Of a stretch of DNA of 64,000 nucleotides, positions 1-9,575 are shown one piece after another. This stretch comes from Chitinophagales bacterium (lineage in GTDB: Bacteria > Bacteroidota > Bacteroidia > Chitinophagales > Chitinophagaceae), in assembly GCA_017303835.1 (NCBI GenBank), contig JAFLBI010000001.1:558001-622000 (forward strand). Reading direction: 5' to 3'. The notes under the pieces were generated by a model. It was not told the origin of the DNA. It was given only the letters and a program-made list of their open reading frames with translations, and searched no databases. The position numbers and the translations under genes are program-made. Within the stretch, counting starts at the first letter, position 1. The number at the start of each line of letters is the position of its first letter.

Positions 1-1
1 T

Positions 2-3000
2 CTCCTGTTACTATGCACTGGTAGTGTCACTGCACAGTCCACTCTGCAGTACAACGATCCTGATGCCAGATTCAAACAGGCAAGAGAACTCTTTCAAAAA
101 GAACAATACAGCCTCGCTTGGCCTGTCTTTCGCAGCATGTACAATAATGGCATACCGCAGAGTACAATGCCTATTACCACTGCAGAAGAGGTGAAGTATT
201 ATTATATCATCAGCGGATTGAAACTGCAAGACGCAGCAGCTGAGCCTTTGGCCAAAGATTTTTTGGTGCAGGAGAAAAATCTACCCAGAAAAGAAATGAT
301 GGCCTATGAACTGGGTGAATATTATTACCGCAATAAGCAGTATGCAGAAGCATTGGAAGCCTATGAGAAAGCAGGTATTGGTAACCTCACCAATCGGCAG
401 ATTGCTGATATGAAGTTTCACCAGGGCTATGCTTATTTCGCGCAATTGCAGTTTGATAAGGCCAAGCCATTGTTGAATACAGTTCGACAATTACCGAAGG
501 ATCCCAATTATCCGGAAGCCAATTATTATTATGCATTTATTGCATTCAGTGATAAGGATTATGATGCAGCCTTACAGGGTTTTAGAATAGCAGAGAAATC
601 TGCACCATATACGACCATCGTTCCATTCTATATTGCTGAGATTTATTACTTCACCGGCAGGCGGGATGAAGCCATTGCTTATGTGGATCAGTCGCTGCGT
701 GCAGGCGGACAATACTACGATCTTCAACTTCGCCAGTTGATGGGGCACATGTATTTTGAAAAACGCATGTATCCACAAGCCCTGCCTTTTTTAGAACAGT
801 ATGTACAGAAGCAGGATAAAGTGCGCCGTGAAGATTTGTATGAACTGGCTTATTGCTATTACGAAGCCAAGAGTTGGGCTAAAGCCATTGAAGGCCTGAA
901 GCAAATTGGTGGTAAGGAAGATTCGCTCGGACAAAATTCTATGTATTTACTGGCGGATGCCTATTTGAAGACAGGGGATAAAGCCAATGCCAGGAACGCT
1001 TTTCTGTTTTGTGCTTCTAATAACAGCAATCCATCGCAGAAAGAAATTTCTACATTCTCCTATGCCAAGCTATCTTATGAGTTGGGCTATATGGATGTGG
1101 CTTTGAAAAGCTTTCAGGAGTTTTTGAAACTGTATCCTGCATCCAGCTTTATCAACGAAGCCAGAGAATTGGAGATCGCCGCTTTAGCCAAAACAAGCAA
1201 TTACAAAGATGCATTGGTGCGATTTGAGCAGCTGACTAATCCCGGTGAAGATGTGCGTAAACTGCATCCGGGTATCTTGTATGGCAGGGCAGTAGAGTTG
1301 ATCAACGATCAGCGTTTAACAGATGCAGCACCATTACTGGATAAGGTATTGGAGCTGCCTTATAATAATCAGCAATTGCCATTTACTTTATTCTGGAAAG
1401 GTGAGTTAGCCTATCGCAACGGCAAAACAGAAGAAGCTTTGGAATACTTTATGCGCTATCTGGCTAATCCGCAAATAAGTGGTGAGGTAAATCCTGTAAA
1501 TGCAAAATATGCTGTGGGTTATTGTTTGCTGAAAAAGGAAAGTTACAAGGCTGCAGCCGGTTTCTTTGATCAAGTAGCAGCTAATCTTACTTACAATGCA
1601 ACAGCATTAGAGCAGGATGCGTATCTGCGTCTGGCGGATTGTTATTTCATGAACAAGGATTACAAGCGCTCGGCAAAAATGTATGATGAGATATTGGCTT
1701 TGAACCAGAAAGGTGCTGATTACGCTTTGTTTCAAAAAGCCATTATTGCAGGCGCTTTGAATAAACCGCTAGAAAAACTGAGTTTGCTGCAATCTGTGGA
1801 ATCTCGTTTTCCTACTTCTGATCTGGTGCCTGATGCGCAATTGGAAATAGCCAATACACATTTGGCTGATGAGCGCTTTAACGAAGCCATCAATCCTTTG
1901 CAGCGAGTGATCAAGAATGGTAAAGCTGCTGCTTTGAAACCGCAGGCTTATTTGAAATTGGGGGTGGCTTATTTCAATCTCGATAAAAATGATGAATCAC
2001 TTACGCAGTTTCAGCAATTGGTGAAGGAATACCCCAATGCACAAGAGAGTGATGAAGCTGTGGAATATATCCGCAATATTTTTGTGGAGAAACAACAGCC
2101 CGGTGACTTCGTCAGCTTCATGCGCCAGAATGGTAAAGCTGTTTCCTTTAGCGAGGAAGATTCACTCACCTATAAATCAGCGATGCTGCGCTATGAGGCC
2201 AAAGATTTTGCAAGTGCAGAAGGCGGTTTTACAGATTACCTCAAGCGCTTTCCTGAAGGTAAATACCAGATTGAAGCAGCTTATTTTGCAGCGGAGATTG
2301 CAGTGTTCAATAAACAACCACAATCTGCATTTCCATTGTACCAGCAGGTATCTGCCAAAGCACCCAATCGATATGCGGAGCGCAGTGCTTTACAGGCTGC
2401 CCGTATTGCCTATTTTGATTTGAAGGATTTCGCTGCTGCAGAAAAATATTTTGCGCAGTTGAAAACCATTGCCACACAGCAGGAGAATAAATTAGAAGCC
2501 ATGCGTGGTTTACTGCGTTGTCAGTATAAAGCGCAACAATGGAACAATGCTGCTACCAATGCTGCAGAGTTGTTGTTAGAGAAAGGTGCTGCTACAGATG
2601 ATCGTATGATGGCCAATATGGTTTTGGCTAAGAATTATCAGTTGAATAGTCAGCCTAATGAAGCAGCCAATGCCTACAAAGCTGTGGTTGCTTTAGGCCG
2701 TTCAGAATATGCAGCAGAAGCTTCTTATCGTTTGGCAGAGTTATTATACCAGCGGGGTAGCTATGCTGAAGCGGAAAAAGCAGCATTCGAAGTGATCAAG
2801 AAAAATGGTTCTTATGCTTTCTGGGTTACCAGAAGCTATATTCTGTTAGGCGATGTGTATTTCAAACAAAAAGACCTGTTCAATGCTGAAGCTACTTATA
2901 AGAGTGTAGCTGAAAATGCCTCGATAGATGAATTGAAACAAGAAGCCACCCAGAAGCTGGGAATGGTAGTAGAAGAAAAGAACAGAGTTAACAAAGTAAC

Positions 3001-3007
3001 CCAATAA
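2..3007 (+). CDS. Secreted tetratricopeptide-repeat protein (5' end cut by window edge)
   Basis: The reading frame is open from base 2, ahead of the first Met codon at 137. The upstream codons read as the end of a signal peptide (LLLLCTGSVTAQS), so the true start lies left of the window. About 1000 residues are visible, made of many TPR-like helical pairs with the pattern A..YxxA...F/Y (for example KQYAEALEAYEKAGIG, GSYAEAEKAAFEVIKK). It is probably a periplasmic scaffold. It ends 3 nt before a beta-barrel gene, so the two are likely co-transcribed and may act together at the outer membrane; that is inference. No enzymatic domain was recognised. Confidence 0.85.
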   Translation, partial: LLLLCTGSVTAQSTLQYNDPDARFKQARELFQKEQYSLAWPVFRSMYNNGIPQSTMPITTAEEVKYYYIISGLKLQDAAAEPLAKDFLVQEKNLPRKEMMAYELGEYYYRNKQYAEALEAYEKAGIGNLTNRQIADMKFHQGYAYFAQLQFDKAKPLLNTVRQLPKDPNYPEANYYYAFIAFSDKDYDAALQGFRIAEKSAPYTTIVPFYIAEIYYFTGRRDEAIAYVDQSLRAGGQYYDLQLRQLMGHMYFEKRMYPQALPFLEQYVQKQDKVRREDLYELAYCYYEAKSWAKAIEGLKQIGGKEDSLGQNSMYLLADAYLKTGDKANARNAFLFCASNNSNPSQKEISTFSYAKLSYELGYMDVALKSFQEFLKLYPASSFINEARELEIAALAKTSNYKDALVRFEQLTNPGEDVRKLHPGILYGRAVELINDQRLTDAAPLLDKVLELPYNNQQLPFTLFWKGELAYRNGKTEEALEYFMRYLANPQISGEVNPVNAKYAVGYCLLKKESYKAAAGFFDQVAANLTYNATALEQDAYLRLADCYFMNKDYKRSAKMYDEILALNQKGADYALFQKAIIAGALNKPLEKLSLLQSVESRFPTSDLVPDAQLEIANTHLADERFNEAINPLQRVIKNGKAAALKPQAYLKLGVAYFNLDKNDESLTQFQQLVKEYPNAQESDEAVEYIRNIFVEKQQPGDFVSFMRQNGKAVSFSEEDSLTYKSAMLRYEAKDFASAEGGFTDYLKRFPEGKYQIEAAYFAAEIAVFNKQPQSAFPLYQQVSAKAPNRYAERSALQAARIAYFDLKDFAAAEKYFAQLKTIATQQENKLEAMRGLLRCQYKAQQWNNAATNAAELLLEKGAATDDRMMANMVLAKNYQLNSQPNEAANAYKAVVALGRSEYAAEASYRLAELLYQRGSYAEAEKAAFEVIKKNGSYAFWVTRSYILLGDVYFKQKDLFNAEATYKSVAENASIDELKQEATQKLGMVVEEKNRVNKVTQ

Positions 3008-3010
3008 GCC

Positions 3011-4807
3011 ATGCAACGCATTCCATATATATGCTTTTTACTCGCAGCGCTACTATTGATGCTGTCGCCTGTTGAAGCGCAAAAGCGCAGCAAGAAGCAA
3101 AAAGCAAAGACTAGTCAGAGTAGCAAAAAGAAAACCACTGCCAAGACGCAAAAGGGTAGTAAGAAGACTTCGTCTAAGAAAAAAGCAAGTACTGATAAGC
3201 CTAAAGCGGTTGATCCTGTCACAACAGCGCTTGAGTTAAGTAAGGATACTGCAGCTTCCAGAGTGGTAACGATTACTTCTGCATTTAAGCCATCGCTTCG
3301 TTCTGCAGCTAAGATCAATTTTACAGCTGCCAGTGCGGTACAGGATACAACCAGAATTCCATTAGCTTATAAAGTACCTGCACAGAACTTGTTTTTCTCC
3401 TATCAGCCTGTGCCCATCAAGCCTTTGGCCATGGATCCGGATTCAGCAATGAAATGGGAGAATCATCAGTACATCAAAGCGGGGTATGGTAATTACAGTA
3501 CGCCTTTTGTGGATGCTGCTTTTGCATTTGGTGACGGACAAAAAGAAACATGGAATATCAACGCCGGTCATGTAGGCTCTAAAGGTCAGTTGCCTTTTCA
3601 GCGTTTCAGCAAGACAAATTTATCCTTCACCGGTATATTCCGTTCTGCGGATAAGCATGAGTGGACTACCCGTGCTTTCTGGAATAACCAGATTCAGTAC
3701 AAATATGGTTTTCTGCCAAACAGCCTGAATTTTGTAGATACGGATTTGAAGCAGTCGTTCAATACAACCGGTATAGAACTGGGTTTGCAAAATAAAGAAG
3801 CAGGGGAGAATGGCTTTCTGTATAAACCCCAATTCAGTTTTAGCTATTTCAGTGATAATCGCGCTGCAAGAGAATTTGATGTGGTGCTGAAAGCACCTTT
3901 TCAAAAAAAGCTGAGCAAATTCATCAGTTTCGATTTCAATGCTGTGGCAGATATTACCCGCCTCACCAATAATGCGTTGAAAAATCTGGGCAATAACCTT
4001 TATTACATTGATCCTGCATTATTGTTGGCTACCAATACCCTGAAACTACATCTGGGTTTTGTACCCAGCTGGGATAATGGACAATTTTATTTACTACCGG
4101 ATATTACAGCTGAAGCTAGCATTAAGGGCGATCAACTGGTGGCGATGGCCGGATGGAAAGGTTATTATCAAAAGAATACCTACCGTTCATTGGCCAATTT
4201 CAATCCTTTTATCTGGTCTGAAGTGGTCAATGAGCTGCGCAATACGCGTATCATGGAGCAGTATGCCGGTTTCAAAGGTTCTACTGGCAAGCACTTGACC
4301 TATAATGCGCAATTGGCTTTTCTGCGTTTGTACAATCAGCCGTTGTTTGTGAACGATGGCTTGGGCCGCAAAGATTTCCGCGTTTTGTACGATGGTAGTA
4401 TGGATGTACTACGTCTGAAGGCAGAACTGAACTACCGTGTACAGGAGAAATTCAATATCGGCGCAGCCATGCAATACCAGCAGTTTACAAGAATAACAGC
4501 TCCTAAAGCTTTTGGTCTGTTACCTTTTGAGGTGAATGGTAATCTGCGCTGGCAGGTGTTGAAAGACCTGCATGTAAAAGCAGATGCTTTCTTTTTCGAT
4601 GGGGCATTTTACCAGACAGCAACAGGGGAGAATAGAAAGCAGTCTTTTGCCACAGATGTGAATCTGGGGCTGGAATTCAAGGTAAAGCCCAAGCTGTCTG
4701 TATGGCTGCAAATGAACAATATGCTCAATAGCCGCTACCAGCGCTGGAATCAATATGAAGTATTGGGCTTCAATGTTCTCGGAGGTGTTGTATATTCGTT
4801 CCGGTAA
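3011..4807 (+). CDS. Outer-membrane beta-barrel protein with Lys-rich N-terminal tract
   Basis: 598 residues. A signal peptide (cleavage near VEAQK) is followed by an unusual Lys/Ser/Thr-rich segment at about residues 24-66, then alternating amphipathic strands typical of a TonB-receptor-like barrel. The last strands (MNNMLNSRYQRWNQYEVLG and a C-terminal aromatic-Arg end) resemble the end of TonB-dependent receptors, but no plug domain or TonB box is obvious and the protein is shorter than full receptors. It starts 3 nt after the TPR gene stop and is followed by the HU-like gene, so a three-gene operon is likely. Substrate unknown. Confidence 0.75.
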   Translation: MQRIPYICFLLAALLLMLSPVEAQKRSKKQKAKTSQSSKKKTTAKTQKGSKKTSSKKKASTDKPKAVDPVTTALELSKDTAASRVVTITSAFKPSLRSAAKINFTAASAVQDTTRIPLAYKVPAQNLFFSYQPVPIKPLAMDPDSAMKWENHQYIKAGYGNYSTPFVDAAFAFGDGQKETWNINAGHVGSKGQLPFQRFSKTNLSFTGIFRSADKHEWTTRAFWNNQIQYKYGFLPNSLNFVDTDLKQSFNTTGIELGLQNKEAGENGFLYKPQFSFSYFSDNRAAREFDVVLKAPFQKKLSKFISFDFNAVADITRLTNNALKNLGNNLYYIDPALLLATNTLKLHLGFVPSWDNGQFYLLPDITAEASIKGDQLVAMAGWKGYYQKNTYRSLANFNPFIWSEVVNELRNTRIMEQYAGFKGSTGKHLTYNAQLAFLRLYNQPLFVNDGLGRKDFRVLYDGSMDVLRLKAELNYRVQEKFNIGAAMQYQQFTRITAPKAFGLLPFEVNGNLRWQVLKDLHVKADAFFFDGAFYQTATGENRKQSFATDVNLGLEFKVKPKLSVWLQMNNMLNSRYQRWNQYEVLGFNVLGGVVYSFR

Positions 4808-4821
4808 AACTCCCGGCACCA

Positions 4822-5415
4822 ATGCAAGATATTCTGTATAAATACCTCATTCTCAATAAGCGGCTGCAGCTACCAAGCATAGGCAGTTTTTCTATTGATA
4901 CACTGCCGGCAGAGATCGACAAAGCCAATGGCCTATTACATGCCCCTACGCAGGTGATTCGATATCGCCAGGGCGAGGCAACTGCAGACAGGCACTTTAT
5001 CAGTTTTGTTGCCAAAGAAACAGGATTGGACGAAGAAGATGCGGTTCGGGAATTCAATCAGTATATTGATAAGCTGCAGCATGAGTCTGCTACGAATCAT
5101 GGAATAGAAATACCCGGTATGGGTACATTGAAAAAGGAAACAAACGGGCACTATCTTTTCCTTTCTGATCGCTCTGTAAATGAAATGTATCCGCAGTTGA
5201 AGCTGAGCGGCACTTTTGAAGTACAGCATGGCTACTATCGTTTGGATAAGCCACTCGCACACCGTAAGATTGAAGATGAAGATGAAGCAATTAAAGAATT
5301 GGAGGTTAATGAGGAAGAACAGATTGAGGCGAAAGAAGAAGCCGACTATTGGTGGGTATATGTGATGATTATTCTTTTATTAGGACTTGGCGCTTTGCTC
5401 TTTTATTACGTTTAA
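4822..5415 (+). CDS. HU-CCDC81-like domain protein with C-terminal membrane anchor
   Basis: 197 residues. The N-terminal half resembles the tandem HU-related (CCDC81-like bacterial) domains common in Bacteroidota: motif LPSIGSFSID at about residue 13, then a second unit with IPGMGTLKKE at about residue 95. An acidic linker (about 150-175, rich in Glu) leads to one hydrophobic segment (YVMIILLLGLGALLFYYV) at the extreme C terminus. Many relatives end in a periplasmic SPOR domain; this one stops right after the membrane segment. A role linking DNA or division machinery to the envelope is a guess. It lies 14 nt after the barrel gene. Confidence 0.7.
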   Translation: MQDILYKYLILNKRLQLPSIGSFSIDTLPAEIDKANGLLHAPTQVIRYRQGEATADRHFISFVAKETGLDEEDAVREFNQYIDKLQHESATNHGIEIPGMGTLKKETNGHYLFLSDRSVNEMYPQLKLSGTFEVQHGYYRLDKPLAHRKIEDEDEAIKELEVNEEEQIEAKEEADYWWVYVMIILLLGLGALLFYYV

Positions 5416-5423
5416 TACAGGCT

Positions 5424-6320
5424 ATGCAGCGTATTCTTTACAATCAATGCCCGGCCTGTGGAAGCAATGATATTCGTCATCAATTGAATGCAGCAGATCA
5501 TACGGTAAGCAAAGAAGCTTATCAGATATGGCAGTGCAATACATGTACACTCCGTTTTACACAGGATGTTCCGGCATTACATGAAATAGGTAAGTATTAC
5601 CAATCGCAGGAGTATATTTCGCATTCAGATACCCAGAAAGGTTTGGTAAATAAACTTTACCATCTGGTTCGCAATTATACATTAGGCACTAAACTTCGAT
5701 TAATTAAGCGAGTTACGAAGAAGCAGGCCGGGCAGATTCTTGATATTGGTGCAGGCACAGGTGCTTTTCTGCATACCATGCAAACAGCGGGTTGGCAGGT
5801 GAGCGGACTGGAGCCGGATGAAACTGCCCGTCAGGTGGCCAAAGCAAGGTATCAGGCATCTTTGCTCACACCAGATCATTTGTACACATTGCCCAACAAT
5901 AAATACGATGCCATCACATTGTGGCATGTGTTGGAACATGTGCATGATTTGCAAGGCTATTTTCAACGCTTTGCTGATTTGTTGAAGGAGGATGGGAGAC
6001 TGATCATCGCTGTGCCAAACTATACCAGTTACGATGCAGCCTATTATAAATCAGAGTGGGCAGCTTACGATGTTCCCCGGCACTTGTATCATTTCTCACC
6101 GAAGAGCATGCAAGGCTTAGCTGCCAAGCATGGTTTTGCTGTGCAGTGTATCAAACCTATGTGGTTTGATAGTTTCTATGTGAGTATGTTAAGTGAAAAA
6201 TACAGAAATGGCTCTGTGTTATATGTGGCCGCAGTATTGATGGGGTTAATGTCCAATATCGTCGCTTTATTCAAAAAGCATCGATGCAGCTCACAGATTT
6301 ATGTATTGAAGAAAGCTTAG
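5424..6320 (+). CDS. SAM-dependent class I methyltransferase with N-terminal zinc ribbon
   Basis: 298 residues from the ATG at 5424, chosen because it lies 8 nt after the previous stop; the frame is open further upstream (5349) but that part overlaps the HU-like gene. The N terminus has two Cys pairs (CPACGS at about 9, CNTC at about 43), like the zinc ribbon of sugar or tRNA-type methyltransferases. The Rossmann motif I is DIGAGTGAF at about 108, followed by LEPD (motif II) and WHVLEHV (motif IV/post). A C-terminal hydrophobic stretch may touch the membrane. Substrate not identifiable. The stop overlaps that of the opposing gene by 4 nt. Confidence 0.8.
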   Translation: MQRILYNQCPACGSNDIRHQLNAADHTVSKEAYQIWQCNTCTLRFTQDVPALHEIGKYYQSQEYISHSDTQKGLVNKLYHLVRNYTLGTKLRLIKRVTKKQAGQILDIGAGTGAFLHTMQTAGWQVSGLEPDETARQVAKARYQASLLTPDHLYTLPNNKYDAITLWHVLEHVHDLQGYFQRFADLLKEDGRLIIAVPNYTSYDAAYYKSEWAAYDVPRHLYHFSPKSMQGLAAKHGFAVQCIKPMWFDSFYVSMLSEKYRNGSVLYVAAVLMGLMSNIVALFKKHRCSSQIYVLKKA

Positions 6321-7123
6321 TTCAACTTCAAAGCAAATAAAGCCGGCCATTTTTTCCCAGTCACATACATGAGCTGTTTGCTGCTGTCATAGGCAATTCC
6401 ATTCAGGTAATCTCTGTTCGGATAAATGGGTTGATTGTTCTTCTCCAGAATATTACTGAAATCAAGCTGGGCGGTAACAGCGCCACTCGCTGTATCAATT
6501 CTTACAATTCGGTCCGTCTGATACACATTCGCATACAATGCACCATTCACCAATTCAGTTTCGTTGAGATTGGCCAAAGGACCATTGTTGTCGTACACAC
6601 TCAGCGTTTTTTCGATTGATAAGTTTTCAGGATTTACAAAGTATATATTGTTAGAACCTGTTGTTATGATTAACTGCTTACCATTATTGCTTAAGCCCCA
6701 ACCTTCGTAAGCCCAGTCTAATTCCTGCACTTGCTTAAATGTATTTAGATCATACACAAATACTTTGTGGTTCTGCCAGGTGAGCTGATAAATTTTATTG
6801 TTGAGTATCGTGATCCCTTCTCCAAAGTATTCTTTGGCTAAATCAACGCGCTGCAATGTTTTGCTCGAGCTCAACTCAGCTTTCCGTAAAAAGCTTTCGC
6901 CATTCAGACCAGTACCCTCGTATAAAAAGCCATTATGAAATTCTAATCCCTGTGTATATGCTGCAGTGTCATGCGGATATACGTTTACAATCGTGTAAGG
7001 TAGATTGGCCGGTATATTGATAGCAGTCGTGTTTTCTGCACTACTATCCGTGATATTTGTCTCGTTGTTTTTGCAAGCATTCATTACCACTATGGTAAAT
7101 ATGCTCCATAAAATGCGCTTCAT
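6317..7123 (-). CDS. Glutaminyl-peptide cyclotransferase, lipoprotein
   Basis: 268 residues. It begins with a lipoprotein signal ending in the lipobox VMNAC, so it should be anchored on the periplasmic side of a membrane. The body matches the plant/bacterial-type glutamine cyclotransferase beta-propeller family: YPHDTAAYTQGLEF, LYEGTGLNGES, YFGEGITIL, and a late NGIAYD segment. Family role: converts N-terminal Gln of exported proteins to pyroglutamate. In Bacteroidota this family is often exported and contributes to maturation of secreted proteins. The gene stands alone on the minus strand and converges on the methyltransferase. Confidence 0.85.
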   Translation of the reverse strand: MKRILWSIFTIVVMNACKNNETNITDSSAENTTAINIPANLPYTIVNVYPHDTAAYTQGLEFHNGFLYEGTGLNGESFLRKAELSSSKTLQRVDLAKEYFGEGITILNNKIYQLTWQNHKVFVYDLNTFKQVQELDWAYEGWGLSNNGKQLIITTGSNNIYFVNPENLSIEKTLSVYDNNGPLANLNETELVNGALYANVYQTDRIVRIDTASGAVTAQLDFSNILEKNNQPIYPNRDYLNGIAYDSSKQLMYVTGKKWPALFALKLN

Positions 7124-7157
7124 GAAGCAAATGTAAAGGCTTGTTACGGCTATCCCG

Positions 7158-8282
7158 TTAAGAATTTTGTAAGACTACAGTGGCTACTGTTTCTGCCATC
7201 ATGGGTGCTAAAGCTACCCCCATACCGTTGCAGGCTATGGCGCTACGTACACGAGCGCTATGTTGGGTAAATTGTGGGCGCTTGTCCTTGGTAAAACCCA
7301 TGATGCCGCTCCAGCGTTGTTCAATACTGTAGCTGTATTGCGCGCCGATATGTTTATGTAGAAAAGCTTCTAAAGCGGATTGTATTTCAGGTGTGGTATA
7401 AAGCGCTGTTGTTTGCTCAGCAGCTTTATTGACGTTGCGTGCACCGCCCAATAAGATTCTATTACCCAGATTGCGCCAGTAATAAAAACCTTCATCAAAA
7501 TGGAAAGTGCCACGTAAGGTTAGTCCTTCAATAGGTGTTGTGAGTAAGACTTGCCCCCGTGCTGGTACTGTATTGCTATCAGGTACGAGTTCTTGTAGAA
7601 AACCATTGGTGCACAGCAATAATTGTTTTGTCTTGATATAACCAAGACTGGTTTCCGCTACAACCTGATCATTGCTTTCCTGCCAATGCAGCAATGCTGC
7701 GCCATGCACTACTTGAATACCAGCTACAATAGCACGTTTGTGTAGGGCTTGTAAATATTTACCACTATGGATACCGCCTTCCCATGCGCTGGAGACGAGT
7801 GATTGGAAATTGCTTAGACCAAGTGCTTTCAACTGATCAATTACCAAACGGAAAGTGATGGTATTGCCTGTTACCTGTTGGAGGGTTTTGTTGAGCGCAG
7901 CTATACGATCTGGAAGGGTAGTGTCTGCTTCAGTAAAACATTCATATCCACCGCAAGCGTCAAAATCAATTTCCTGATCTGTGAAGTGTTTCCGTATTTT
8001 TTCAATGCCTTTGATTCGCTGCTCAACAATATGCAGCATAGCATCTTCGCCCATAGTAGCAGCATCTGACCAAAGTTCTGTGGGGCTTCCAAAGCATGCG
8101 AATCCAGCATTGCGATAAGAAGCACCTGTAGGTATTGCGCCACGATCCAGTACAAGAATCCGCAGATTGGGTTGTAATTGTTTCAGCTCAAGCGCTGTCC
8201 ACAAACCCATCACACCCGCACCAATGATCAACACATCCTGCGGAGCCAATACGGTTTCTTTTTCCCAGATAGAAATACTCAT
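7158..8282 (-). CDS. FAD-dependent oxidoreductase (DAO family)
   Basis: 374 residues. The N terminus has the dinucleotide-binding motif VLIIGAGVMGLWTAL at about 18-32, then LVLDRG (ribose-binding acidic end) and GASYRNAGFAC, typical of glycine/D-amino-acid oxidase-like DAO enzymes. The C terminus carries WSGIMGFTKDKRP and CNGMGVALAP, matching the second FAD contact. The substrate is probably an amine or amino acid, but nothing in the neighbourhood specifies it. It is preceded by a 100-nt spacer with AAAAGTCAAAAGCAAAAA repeats, and ychF lies upstream in the same direction. Confidence 0.8.
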   Translation of the reverse strand: MSISIWEKETVLAPQDVLIIGAGVMGLWTALELKQLQPNLRILVLDRGAIPTGASYRNAGFACFGSPTELWSDAATMGEDAMLHIVEQRIKGIEKIRKHFTDQEIDFDACGGYECFTEADTTLPDRIAALNKTLQQVTGNTITFRLVIDQLKALGLSNFQSLVSSAWEGGIHSGKYLQALHKRAIVAGIQVVHGAALLHWQESNDQVVAETSLGYIKTKQLLLCTNGFLQELVPDSNTVPARGQVLLTTPIEGLTLRGTFHFDEGFYYWRNLGNRILLGGARNVNKAAEQTTALYTTPEIQSALEAFLHKHIGAQYSYSIEQRWSGIMGFTKDKRPQFTQHSARVRSAIACNGMGVALAPMMAETVATVVLQNS

Positions 8283-8384
8283 AGTTAAGTAAGAAGTGAA
8301 AAGTCAAAAGCAAAAAATTGATCAGGAGAAAGCAAAAGCAGTCTTAATATCTTTTGACTTTTAGCTCATCCTTTTTTGCCTTTT

Positions 8385-9488
8385 TTACACGTTGAATCTG
8401 AAATGCATCACATCACCATCCTTCACAATATATTCCTTGCCTTCAATGCGCAGTTTACCTGCTTCACGGCAGGCCGCTTCACTACCATACTGCACATAAT
8501 CATCGTAAGCAATTACTTCTGCTTTGATAAAACCTTTTTCAAAATCTGTATGGATCACACTTGCAGCTTGTGGTGCTTTCCAACCTTTGTGGATGGTCCA
8601 GGCACGTACTTCCTGTACACCTGCAGTGAAATAGGTTTCTAAATTGAGCAACTGGTAGGTGCTTTGAATCAAACGATTCAGTGCCGGTTCTTTCATGCCA
8701 TATTCTTCCATGAACATCTGCTGATCTTCCGGATTCTCCATTTCAGCAATCTGCGCTTCAATATTGTTGCACATTACAATCACTTCTGCTTTTTCTGCAG
8801 CAACACCTGCTTTCAATTGCTCAGAATATTTGTTGCCGGTATGCATATCGGCTTCGCCCACATTGGCAACATAGAGCACTGGCTTATCGGTTAATAGAAA
8901 TAAATCAGCGATAGCCACTTTATCTTCTTTGGTAAGGTCTAATGAGCGTATGCTCTTCCCTTGCTCCAAATGCGCTTTACAACGAATCAGCACTTCCAGT
9001 TCAGCCTTGGCTTTGGCATCGGTACCTACACGTGCCTGCTTTTCGGTACGCTGCATTTTCTTTTCAACACTGTCCAGATCCTTTAACTGCAGTTCGGTGT
9101 CAATGATTTCCTTATCGCCAATAGGGTTGATGGCACCTTCTTCGCGCAGCACATTCTCGTCCTCAAAACAACGGATCACGTGGATGATGGCATCCACTTC
9201 GCGGATATTGGCCAGAAACTTGTTACCCAAGCCTTCGCCCTTACTGGCACCTTTTACCAGACCGGCAATGTCCACAATCTCCAATTGGGTGGGTACAATG
9301 CGGTTGGGCTTCACCAATTCGGCCAATTTGTTCAGTCGTGCATCTGGTACATCCACCAAGCCCACATTGGGTTCAATGGTACAGAAACGATAATTGCTGG
9401 CTTGCGCCTTGGCGCTATTGCTGACTGCGTTGAACAAAGTTGACTTTCCCACATTGGGCAAACCCACAATACCTGCTTGCAAACCCAT
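8385..9488 (-). CDS. ychF: Redox-regulated ATPase/GTPase YchF (Obg family)
   Basis: 367 residues, the usual length. Walker A is GLPNVGKST at about 8-16. The switch/G3 region reads DIAGLVKGASKGEGLGNKFL, and the C-terminal TGS-like domain ends with IVKDGDVMHFRFNV, the typical YchF ending. A universally conserved P-loop NTPase that binds the ribosome and hydrolyses ATP in studied members. It has a very good -7 promoter element (TATCTTTG) about 45 nt upstream and is divergent from the SpmA/B-like gene. Confidence 0.97.
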   Translation of the reverse strand: MGLQAGIVGLPNVGKSTLFNAVSNSAKAQASNYRFCTIEPNVGLVDVPDARLNKLAELVKPNRIVPTQLEIVDIAGLVKGASKGEGLGNKFLANIREVDAIIHVIRCFEDENVLREEGAINPIGDKEIIDTELQLKDLDSVEKKMQRTEKQARVGTDAKAKAELEVLIRCKAHLEQGKSIRSLDLTKEDKVAIADLFLLTDKPVLYVANVGEADMHTGNKYSEQLKAGVAAEKAEVIVMCNNIEAQIAEMENPEDQQMFMEEYGMKEPALNRLIQSTYQLLNLETYFTAGVQEVRAWTIHKGWKAPQAASVIHTDFEKGFIKAEVIAYDDYVQYGSEAACREAGKLRIEGKEYIVKDGDVMHFRFNV

Positions 9489-9533
9489 AATTGCTTTGTT
9501 TTTTTATGACGGAAGATGTTAATTTGAAGGGCG

Positions 9534-9541
9534 CAAAGATA
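9534..9541 (-). promoter_or_regulatory. Bacteroidota-type -7 promoter element for ychF
   Basis: On the minus strand the bases read TATCTTTG, an exact TAnnTTTG match. A TTGG at 9562-9565 sits 20 nt upstream as an imperfect -33 element (consensus TTTG). The predicted transcript would have a leader of about 40 nt before the ychF ATG. Confidence 0.6.
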
Positions 9542-9575
9542 CGTCTTGGCGCCTTACGCACCCAACCCAACGCTT

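Noticed and set aside
8929-9393. 154-codon open frame on the plus strand
   Set aside because: Antisense to ychF; Ser-rich composition typical of a shadow frame.
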